Source of the DNA: Xylocopa sonorina
Taxonomy: Eukaryota; Arthropoda; Insecta; Hymenoptera; Apidae
Direction: 5' to 3'
Assembly (NCBI RefSeq): GCF_050948175.1
Contig: NW_027490097.1
Coordinates: 1,798,001-1,862,000, forward strand
DNA length: 64,000 nt
The translations under genes were made by a program, and so were the position numbers. Positions within the stretch are counted from its first letter, which is position 1. Each line of letters opens with the position of its first letter. Below are positions 55,935 through 64,000 of this stretch, in pieces. The notes beneath the pieces were generated by a model, which did not search any database, was not told the origin of the DNA, and saw only the letters and a program-made list of their open reading frames with translations.

Positions 55935-56949
55935 TTCCTAGCAAGCAAGTGTCGCATTTACATTCTTTTGAAAGGAATACGAGGTATACATGACATTTCA
56001 CAATGAATATTATATTTTATCATGAAACATAGAAATGATATGCAATATGGCGATTTAAGAAGCATTAGAAATCTATTGCTTCGATACGTAGACATCTGCA
56101 AACGCTATTTCCTGGCAAGGAAGTGTCGCGTTTACATTCTTTTGAAGTGAATACGAGGTATACATAACACTGCACAGTGAAAATTATATCGTATCATGAA
56201 ACATAGAAATGAGATGCTATATGGCGATTTAAGAAGCATTAGAACTCTACTGCTTCGATACGTAGACATCTGCGAAGCCAGGAATTGTCGCATTTACATT
56301 CTTTTGAAAGGAATACGAGGTACACATGACACTTCGCAATGAATATTATTTCTTATCATGAAACGTAGGTATGAGATGCGATATGACGATTTAAGAAGCA
56401 TTAGAAAACTATTGCTTCGATACGTAGACATCTGCAAACGCTATTTCCTAGCAAGGAACTGTGGCATTTACATTCTTTTGAAGTGTAGACGAAGTATACA
56501 TAACACTTCGAAATGAATATTATATCTTATCATGGAGCATAGAAATGGGATGCTATATTGTGTTTTAAGCAGCGCTACGACTCTATTGCTTCTATACGTA
56601 GACATGTGGAAGCACTATTTCCTAGCAACAAAGTGTGGCATTTACATTCTTTTGATGTGTGGACTAGGTATACATGACACGTCGCAATGAAAATTACGTC
56701 ATATCATGAAATATAGAAATGGGACTCGATATCGCGTTTTAAGAAGCATTAGAACTCCATTGCATCGATACGCAGACATCTGGAAACTCTATTACGTCGA
56801 AAGGAAGAGTGGGAGTTACATCCTTTAGATGTGCAGACGAGATATACAGAACGGGTTGCATTGAATATTACATCTTATTATGAGGCATAGAAATGAGATG
56901 CGATATCGCGTTTTATGTAGAATTAGAGCACTATTGCTTCGATATGTAG
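55935..56949 (-). repeat. Terminal satellite segment of array 2, duplicated at 62,653-63,667
   Basis: From GCAAGCAAGTGTCGC (55,941 and 62,659) to the LTR boundary the two stretches match at a constant offset of 6,718 bp, and I saw no differences in the satellite part. Monomers nearest the LTR (56,560-56,949) are strongly diverged from consensus. Confidence 0.88.
56946..56949. repeat. Target-site duplication GTAG, left copy
   Basis: GTAG directly before the element's TG; its partner is at 58,342-58,345 directly after CA. In an uninterrupted monomer the sequence is CGATACGTAGACATCTG, which explains both flanks as one split monomer. Confidence 0.8.
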
Positions 56950-57636
56950 TGTGACGTGGTGACGTCACAAGGCTTGCTCCCCCCCCTCCCCTGCTTCAGT
57001 TAGACTAGCTCGCAGATCACCACCCATGCGAGGAGCGCGACACGGACACTCGCGATAGCTGTACTTGCGAGGAGCGTGAAATACGCGATGGTGGAACGTT
57101 CCCCCCCTTTTCTCTCTCCCCGTTCTACGGATTAAACTGGCGAGCTGATTGAAGAAGCGACCCAGGAGACACTCCTTCGGTGGATAAGAAGACCGCAGGT
57201 TCGCGGAAGGCCTGTGCGCCGAGGTAGCGTGACGGCCTCGACGGTGGAGGAGTCGGGAAGTGAGCAAGAAGAGACCCTAAAGCCCGAGGGATACGATCCA
57301 AGGCACTGCAACGATACGAGGGCTGCCATAGCCCATGGCGACGAGCAGGATGGACTCCGGGTGTGAGAAGAACCTCCACCCCTCCCCTGAGCCCATGAAG
57401 AGGAAAATGTAAGATGCGCAGCGGAACTGCAGGTGAGCCGTGGAAAGCGCGGCGCGCGACACGTGCCGCAGTTCAAATAATCCGGAGGACCCCCTCTAGA
57501 CACACCAGAGGGGGCGATCAGGAAAGTTCGCCGAAATCCAGCGATCGATGCCCCAAACTATACCGAAGCATGAAGCCCTACACCACCAAGGAGCCCTAAG
57601 GAGGATCTAAGGGGATCCGAAGACCCCCTGCAAACC

Positions 57637-57643
57637 TATATAA
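57637..57643 (+). promoter_or_regulatory. TATA box of the LTR promoter
   Basis: TATATAA in a G+C-richer context, about 690 bp into the element and just upstream of an 11-bp repeat. The usual U3/R arrangement would place transcript start near 57,665-57,675. The matching region is deleted in the fragment at 9,999-10,465. Confidence 0.55.
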
Positions 57644-57675
57644 CGAGCTAGCCAGCATGAAGACTGCCTCTACTT

Positions 57676-57741
57676 CTTAGCGACTTCTTAGCGACTACTT
57701 AGCGACGACTTGTCGAAGACTTAGCGAAGACTTAGCGAGGA
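57676..57741 (+). repeat. 11-bp tandem repeat in the LTR, six units
   Basis: CTTAGCGACTT-type units start at 57,676, 57,687, 57,698, 57,709 (CTTGTCG variant), 57,720 and 57,731, followed by a degenerate unit. It lies where the transcript leader would begin. Confidence 0.8.
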
Positions 57742-58139
57742 ACCTAGCAAGCGATTGTACGGAGCGATTTGGAGGAGAGAGAGAATGAGAAAGGGAGAGA
57801 AGGACAGAGCGAGATCCAGAATTGTTGGAAACGAGAGCGTGAGTCCTTATACGCTAAAGCATCCCATTGTTTCCTGCCGCATTTCTGATATCGCGTATTG
57901 TATTTTGTATCGTATAACGGGTGGTGATCCCCGATCATTCGCGAAGTGTCGTATAACACTTAGTAATCCCGCATCGAAACAATATAGAAAGAAGCCGCGA
58001 GTTCAGTATCCCGCGATCCTAATTTGCGCACTCGGCTGGAAGTAGTCGAGCGAAGGAGTATTTCGAAATTTCGAGGGTTATCTTCCACCGGGTTTCCCCG
58101 GGTTGCGTGGTCTACTAGTTTTGCTACTTCTTGAGTAGC

Positions 58140-58151
58140 TGGCGCCCAAAG
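58140..58151 (+). promoter_or_regulatory. Primer-binding-site-like word TGGCGCCCAAAG
   Basis: TGGCGCCC plus AA matches the start of primer-binding sites complementary to the 3' end of tRNA-Lys in many LTR elements. The 10-kb fragment has TGGCTCCCAAGA at the equivalent place (10,458), and similarity between the two copies ends about here. If this is a true site, the LTR proper ends at 58,139 and the rest to 58,341 is leader. The TG...CA/GTAG boundaries argue instead for one unit to 58,341. Confidence 0.35.
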
Positions 58152-58341
58152 AGTCCCAGCCTCGCAGCTTCGAAATACTCGCTGGATAGGAAATTCTTTG
58201 TTCTGTACTTGGCGTTGTCAAATCCGCGGACGGTTGCATCGCGCGGATATTTTGTACCCCGGATTAAACTCCTGTATAACCCTTTATTATTAGTTCCATA
58301 TATCCCCTTTCTTGCGGATTGTATCGGGAAAACCCGTAACA

Positions 58342-58427
58342 GTAGACATCGTAGGACGCTATTCCGCTCCAAAGATGTGCAGGATTTACATTCTTTTGAA
58401 GTGTTGACGAGATATACAATACGCCTT
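58342..58427 (-). repeat. Truncated R satellite monomer after the LTR
   Basis: GTAGACATCGTAGGACGCT, then GCAGGATTTACATTC, then GAGATATACAATACGCC. This is the continuation of the monomer interrupted at 56,949, well diverged from consensus. It stops where the F-oriented sequence begins. Confidence 0.85.
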
Positions 58428-58477
58428 GGATTAAGATATAATATGGATAAGATAGAATATGGACTAAGATATAATAT
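58428..58477. repeat. Fold-back junction (R to F) with triplicated 17-mer
   Basis: GGATTAAGATATAATAT (58,428-58,444), GGATAAGATAGAATAT (58,445-58,460), GGACTAAGATATAATAT (58,461-58,477). The unit is the monomer's TAAGATATAATAT block in F orientation. It follows directly on R sequence, so the array turns round here. Confidence 0.8.
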
Positions 58478-59432
58478 TCATTGCGAAGTGTCATGTATAC
58501 CTCGTAATCACCTAAAAAGAATGTAAATGCGACACTTCCTTGCTAGGAAATAGTGTTTGCAGATATCTATGTATCGTAGCAATAGAGTACTCATGCTTCT
58601 TATATCGCGATAACGCATCACATTCCTATGTATCGTGACAAGGTATAATATTCATCGTGGAGTGTTATGTATACCTCGTATTCACTTCAAGAGCGTGTAA
58701 ATGCGACACTTCCTTGCTATTAAATAGCGTTTGCATATGTCTACGTATCGTAGCAATAGGGTTCTAATGCTTTTTAAATCGCGATATCGCATCCCATTTC
58801 TATGTTTCATGATAAGATATTATATTCATTGAAAAGTCTCATGCATACCTCGCATTAACTTCAAAACAATGTAAATGGGACACTTCCTTGCTAGGAAATA
58901 GCGTTTGCAGATGTCTACGTATCGTAGCAATAGAGTTCTAATGCTTCTTAAAACGGGATATTGCATCTCATTTCTATGTTTCATGATAAGGTATAATATT
59001 CATTGTGGAGTGTTATGTATACCTCGTATTCACTTTAAAACAATGTAAGTTCGACACTTCCTTGCTATTAAATAGCGTTTGCAGATGTCTACGTATCGCA
59101 GCAATAGATTTCTAATACTTCGTGAAACGCGATATCGCATCTCATTTCTATGTTATTACGATAAGATATAATATTCATTGCGAAGTGTTATGTATACTTT
59201 GTATTCACCTCAAAAGAATGTATATGCGACACTTCCTTGCTAGGAAATAGCGTTTGCAGATGTCTACATATCGAAGCAATAGAGTTCAAATGCTTCTCAA
59301 AACGCGATATCGCATCTCATTTCTATGTTTCATGATAAGATATAATGTTCATTGCGAAGTGTCATGTATACCTCGTATTCACCTCAAAAGAATGTAAATG
59401 CGACACTTCCTTGCAAGGAAATAGCGTTTACA
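58465..59432 (+). repeat. 174-bp satellite array 3 (F orientation), about 5-6 monomers
   Basis: Same orientation and variants as array 1 (TTCATTGCGAAGTGTCATG, TTCATTGTGGAGTGTTATG, CACCTCAAAAGAATG). It runs into the assembly gap, so its true length is unknown. Confidence 0.95.
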
Positions 59433-59532
59433 NNNNNNNNNNNNNNNNNNNNNNNNNNNNNNNNNNNNNNNNNNNNNNNNNNNNNNNNNNNNNNNNNNNN
59501 NNNNNNNNNNNNNNNNNNNNNNNNNNNNNNNN
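59433..59532. other. Assembly gap, 100 N
   Basis: Exactly 100 undetermined bases, a conventional placeholder for a gap of unknown size. Satellite orientation is F before it and R after it. Reading frames across it are meaningless. Confidence 0.99.
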
Positions 59533-62500
59533 ATTTCCTAGCAGGGAAGTGTCGCATTTACATTCTTTAGAAGTGAGTACGAGGTATACATAACACTGCA
59601 CAGTGAATATTATATCTTATCATGAAACATAGAAATGAGATGCGATATGGCGATTTAAGAAGCATTAGAACACTATTGCTTCGATACGTAGACATCTGCA
59701 AACGCTATTTCCTAGCAAGGAAGTGTCGCATTTACATTCTTTTGAAGTGAGTACGAAGTATTCATAACACTGCACAACGAATATTATATCTCATCATGAA
59801 ACATTGGAATGAGAAACGATGACGCGTTTTGAGAAGCATTAGAGCACTATAACTACGATACGTAGACATCTGCAAACGCTATTTCCTAGCAAGGATGTGT
59901 CGCATTTACATTCTTTTGTAGTGAATACGAGGTATACATAACAATGCACAGTGAATATTATAACTTATCATGAAACGTATATATGAGATGCAATATGACG
60001 ATTTAAGAAGCATTAGAAAACTACTGCTTCGATACGTAGACACCTGCAAACGCTATTTCCTAGCAAGGAAGTGTCGCATTTACATTCTTTTAAGTGAATA
60101 CGAGGTATTCATAACACTGCACAATGAATATTATATCTCATCATGAAACATTGAAATGAGATGCGATATCGCGATTTATGAAGCTTTAGAACTCTATTGC
60201 TTCGATACGTAGATATCTGCAAACACTATTTCCTAGCATGGAACTGTCGCATTCACATTCATTTGAAGTGTATGCGAGGTGTACATGACACTTCGCAATG
60301 AATATTATATATTATCATGAAACATAGATATGAGATGCGATGTCGCGAATTAGCAAGCTTTAGAAATCTATTGCTTCGATACGTAGACATCTGCAAACGC
60401 TACTTCCTAGCAAGGAAGTGTCGCATTTACATTCTTTTGAAAGGAATACGAGGTATACATGACACTTCGCGATGAATATTATATCTTATCAGGAAGCGTA
60501 GATATGAGATGCGATATGACTATTTAAGAAGCATTAGAACTCTATTGCTTGGATACGTAGACATCTGCAAACGCTATTTCCTAGCAAGGAAGTGTCGCAT
60601 TTACATTCTTTTGTAGTGAATACGAGGTATACATAACACTGCACAGTGAATATTATATCTTATCATGAAACATAGAAATGAGATGCGATATGGCGATTTA
60701 AGAAGCATTAGAACTCTATTGCTTCGATACGCAGACATCTGCGAAGCAAGGAAGTGTCGCATTTACATTCTTTTGAAAGGAATACGAGGTATACATGACA
60801 CTTCGCAATGAATATTATATCTTATCATGAAACGTAGATATGAGATGCGATATGACTATTTAAGAAGCATTAGAACTCTATTGCTTCGATACGTAGACAT
60901 CTGCAAACGCTATTTCCTAGCAAGGAAGTGTCGCATTTACATTCTTTTAAGTGAATACGAGGTATTCATAACACTGCACAATGAATATTATATCTCATCA
61001 TGAAACATTGAAATGAGATGCGATATAGCGATTTATGAAGCTTTAGAACTCTATTGCTTCGATACGTAGATATCTGCCAACACTATTTCCTAGCATGGAA
61101 CTGTCGCATTCACATTCTTTTGAAGTGAATACGAGGTGTACATAACACTGCAAAGTGAATATTATATCTTATCATGAAACATAGAAATGAGATGCGATAT
61201 CGCGTATTGAGAAGCATTAGAACTCGATTGCTACGATACGTAGATATCTGCAAACGCTATTTCCTAGCAAGGAAGTGTACAATTTACATTCATTTGAAGT
61301 GTATGTGAGGTTTACATAACACTTCGCTATGAATATTGTATCTTTTCATGAAACATTGAAGCGAGATGCGATATCGCGTTTTAAGATGCATTAGAGCACC
61401 GCTGCTTCGATACATAGACATTGGCAAAATCTTTATCCTAGCAAGGAATTGTCGCATTTATATTCTTTTGAAGTGAATACGAGGTATTCATAACACTGCA
61501 CAATGAATATTATATCATATCATGAAACATAGAAATGAGATGCGATATCACATTTTGAGAAGCATAAGAACTCTGCTGCTACGATACGTAGACATCTGCA
61601 AACTGTATTTCCTAGCATAGAAGTGTCGCATTTATATTCTTTTGATGTTATTACGAGGTATTCATGACACTTCGCAATGAATATTATACCATATCATGAA
61701 ACATAGAAAGGAGATGCGATATCGCTTTTCGAGAAGCATTAGAACTCTATTGCTACGATACGTAGACATCTGCAAACGCCATTTCCTAGCGTGGAAGTGT
61801 CGCATTTACATTCATTTTAAGTGTATGCGGGGTATACATAGCACTGCACAATGAGTATTATATCTTACCATGAAACATAGAAATGAGATGCGATATCGCG
61901 TATTGAGAAGCATTAGAACTCGATTGCTACGATACGTAGATATCTGCAAACGCTATTTCCTAGCAAGGAAGTGTACAATTTACATTCATTTGAAGTGTAT
62001 GTGAGGTTTACATAACACTTCGCTATGAATATTGTATCTTTTCATGAAACATTGAAGCGAGATGCGATATCGCGTTTTAAGATGCATTAGAGCACCGCTG
62101 CTTCGATACATAGACATTGGCAAAATCTTTATCCTAGCAAGGAATTGTCGCATTTATATTCTTTTGAAGTGAATACGAGGTATTCATAACACTGCACAAT
62201 GAATATTATATCATATCATGAAACATAGAAATGAGATGCGATATCACATTTTGAGAAGCATAAGAACTCTGCTGCTACGATACGTAGACATCTGCAAACT
62301 GTATTTCCTAGCATAGAAGTGTCGCATTTATATTCTTTTGATGTTATTACGAGGTATTCATGACACTTCGCAATGAATATTATACCATATCATGAAACAT
62401 AGAAAGGAGATGCGATATCGCTTTTCGAGAAGCATTAGAACTCTATTGCTACGATACGTAGACATCTGCAAACGCCATTTCCTAGCGTGGAAGTGTCGCA

Positions 62501-63667
62501 TTTACATTCATTTTAAGTGTATGCGGGGTATACATAGCACTGCACAATGAGTATTATATCTTACCATGAAACATAGAAATGAGATGCGATATCGCGATAT
62601 AAGAAGCATTATAACTCTACTGCTTCGATACGTAGACATCTGCAAACGCTACTTCCTAGCAAGCAAGTGTCGCATTTACATTCTTTTGAAAGGAATACGA
62701 GGTATACATGACATTTCACAATGAATATTATATTTTATCATGAAACATAGAAATGATATGCAATATGGCGATTTAAGAAGCATTAGAAATCTATTGCTTC
62801 GATACGTAGACATCTGCAAACGCTATTTCCTGGCAAGGAAGTGTCGCGTTTACATTCTTTTGAAGTGAATACGAGGTATACATAACACTGCACAGTGAAA
62901 ATTATATCGTATCATGAAACATAGAAATGAGATGCTATATGGCGATTTAAGAAGCATTAGAACTCTACTGCTTCGATACGTAGACATCTGCGAAGCCAGG
63001 AATTGTCGCATTTACATTCTTTTGAAAGGAATACGAGGTACACATGACACTTCGCAATGAATATTATTTCTTATCATGAAACGTAGGTATGAGATGCGAT
63101 ATGACGATTTAAGAAGCATTAGAAAACTATTGCTTCGATACGTAGACATCTGCAAACGCTATTTCCTAGCAAGGAACTGTGGCATTTACATTCTTTTGAA
63201 GTGTAGACGAAGTATACATAACACTTCGAAATGAATATTATATCTTATCATGGAGCATAGAAATGGGATGCTATATTGTGTTTTAAGCAGCGCTACGACT
63301 CTATTGCTTCTATACGTAGACATGTGGAAGCACTATTTCCTAGCAACAAAGTGTGGCATTTACATTCTTTTGATGTGTGGACTAGGTATACATGACACGT
63401 CGCAATGAAAATTACGTCATATCATGAAATATAGAAATGGGACTCGATATCGCGTTTTAAGAAGCATTAGAACTCCATTGCATCGATACGCAGACATCTG
63501 GAAACTCTATTACGTCGAAAGGAAGAGTGGGAGTTACATCCTTTAGATGTGCAGACGAGATATACAGAACGGGTTGCATTGAATATTACATCTTATTATG
63601 AGGCATAGAAATGAGATGCGATATCGCGTTTTATGTAGAATTAGAGCACTATTGCTTCGATATGTAG
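59533..63667 (-). repeat. 174-bp satellite array 4 (R orientation), about 24 monomers
   Basis: Begins in mid-monomer with ATTTCCTAGCAGGG. From there it follows array 2 from about 30,459 (offset 29,074 at the GCGTA landmark 31,422/60,496), including the 162-bp monomer at 60,739. It later follows sequence of the 26-kb type, and from about 62,653 it copies 55,935 onward. It is composed almost wholly of sequence already present in array 2. Confidence 0.95.
61201..62592 (-). repeat. 696-bp four-monomer tandem duplication in array 4
   Basis: CGCGTATTGAGAAGC with its private neighbours (ACTCGATTGC, GTGTACAATTTACATTC, GCACCGCTGCTTCG, GCATAGAAGTG) occurs at 61,201 and again at 61,897, offset 696 = 4 x 174. 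The two units look nearly identical. The corresponding place in array 2 (about 26,400-27,100) has a single unit. Confidence 0.88.
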
Positions 63668-64000
63668 TGTGACGTGGTGACGTCACAAGGCTTGCTCCCC
63701 CCCCTCCCCTGCTTCAGTTAGACTAGCTCGCAGATCACCACCCATGCGAGGAGCGCGACACGGACACTCGCGATAGCTGTACTTGCGAGGAGCGTGAAAT
63801 ACGCGATGGTAGAACGTTCCCCCCCTTTTCTCTCTCCCCGTTCTACGGATTAAACTGGCGAGCTGATTGAAGAAGCGACCCAGGAGACACTCCTTCGGTA
63901 GATAAGAAGACCGCAGGTTCGCGGAAGGCCTGTGCGCCGAGGTAGCGTGACGGCCTGGACGGTGGAGGAGTCGGGAAGTGAGCAAGAAGAGACCCTGAAG
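63668..64000 (+). mobile_element. LTR-like element, 5' part, cut by window end
   Basis: Copy of 56,950-57,282 at offset 6,718, with GTAG before the TG at the same monomer position. I saw four single-base differences: GGTAGAACG/GGTGGAACG, GGTAGATA/GGTGGATA, GCCTGGACG/GCCTCGACG and CCTGAAG/CCTAAAG. Because the insertion site is identical, this is a duplicate of the same insertion, not an independent one. Confidence 0.88.

Larger units (their letters stand above)
14798..56949 (-). repeat. 174-bp satellite array 2 (R orientation), about 242 monomers
   Basis: The same monomer as array 1, reverse-complemented: ATGCGATATCGCG, GAAGCATTAGAACTCTATTG, CTTCGATACGTAGACATCTG, TTCCTAGCAAGGAAGTG, TTACATTC, GAGGTATACAT, GAATATTATAT, CTTATCATGAAACATAG. 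Period 174 bp (for example 23,281 to 23,455). Variants come as linked cassettes between TTACATTC and GAATATTATA: TTTGAAGTGTATGCGAGG with GACACTTCGCAATG, TTTGAAGTGAATACGAGG with AACACTGCACAGTG, and GAAAGGAATACGAGG with GACACTTCGCAATG. The edges (14,800-15,100 and 56,450-56,949) are more diverged than the core. All reading frames within are repeat by-products. Confidence 0.97.
56950..58341 (+). mobile_element. LTR-like element (probable solo LTR), TG...CA, inserted in satellite
   Basis: The element starts TGTGACGTGGTGACGTCAC and ends CCCGTAACA, giving TG...CA termini, 1,392 bp. It interrupts a monomer at CGATATGTAG, and the satellite resumes with GTAGACATC. GTAG is therefore a 4-bp target duplication (56,946-56,949 and 58,342-58,345), the size usual for Ty3/gypsy-like and some other LTR elements. 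Inside are poly-C runs near the 5' end, a TATA box, an 11-bp tandem repeat just downstream, and a primer-binding-site-like word at 58,140. There is no gag, protease, reverse transcriptase or integrase frame, so this is a solo LTR or a short non-autonomous element. Base composition is much richer in G+C than the satellite. Confidence 0.8.

Noticed and set aside
121..56900. Many 60-116-residue frames inside the satellite (MKHRNEMRYRDLRS-, MQMSTYRSNRVLM- and MRHFLARK-like) as a protein family
   Set aside because: They recur at every monomer, on both strands, wherever stops happen to be mutated. The similarity is that of the DNA repeat, and no start context, domain or codon bias supports coding.
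14798..56949. CENP-B box in the monomer, near CTTCGATACGTAGACAT
   Set aside because: Only the TTCG part fits NTTCGNNNNANNCGGGN; the CGGG part is absent.
57755..58526. Frames in the LTR 3' region, one running into the satellite (58,131-58,526)
   Set aside because: They cross the element end and the fold-back junction, and both strands are open over the same stretch; coding is not credible.
59345..59593. Frames across the gap
   Set aside because: They are joined through 100 N.

Overview
The window is almost entirely one satellite DNA family. Its basic unit is a 174-bp tandem monomer, measured between equivalent landmark bases in many neighbouring copies, and I estimate about 325-330 copies. 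It looks eukaryotic: AT-rich satellite DNA with higher-order repeats, LTR-retrotransposon debris, a 100-N scaffold gap, and one candidate gene with three short introns of about 116-131 bp. An insect or other arthropod pericentromere or centromere is my best guess. That is inference; nothing in the window names the species. There is no bacterial gene, CRISPR array, tRNA or rRNA that I can support.

Layout: (1) 1-9,880 is a satellite array in one orientation (called F), becoming more diverged towards its right end. (2) 9,999-10,465 is the 3' part of an LTR. (3) 10,466-14,341 is a single-copy AT-rich island with a candidate four-exon gene for a small membrane-anchored helical protein. (4) 14,342-14,797 is the 5' part of an LTR of the same family. 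(5) 14,798-56,949 is a 42-kb array of the same satellite in the opposite orientation (R), full of nested segmental duplications (offsets 5,724, 6,767, 8,834-9,170 and 1,043/1,044 bp). (6) 56,950-58,341 is an LTR-like element with TG...CA ends, inserted in the satellite with a 4-bp GTAG target duplication. (7) 58,342-58,427 is an R stub that folds back through a triplicated 17-mer into F repeats reaching 59,432. (8) 59,433-59,532 is an assembly gap. (9) 59,533-63,667 is R satellite again, then a second copy of the satellite/LTR junction running off the window.

The main points are these. The satellite is built as opposed arrays around a gene-bearing island. Its duplications and indels fall in whole monomers, the signature of unequal exchange. 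A recurrent 162-bp monomer lacks the short dyad carried by normal monomers. The LTR insertion is clean enough to date the array around it. The open reading frames in the arrays are by-products of a repeat length divisible by three (174 = 3 x 58), not genes. The stretch after the gap repeats material found before it, so a redundant or misplaced contig must be considered.
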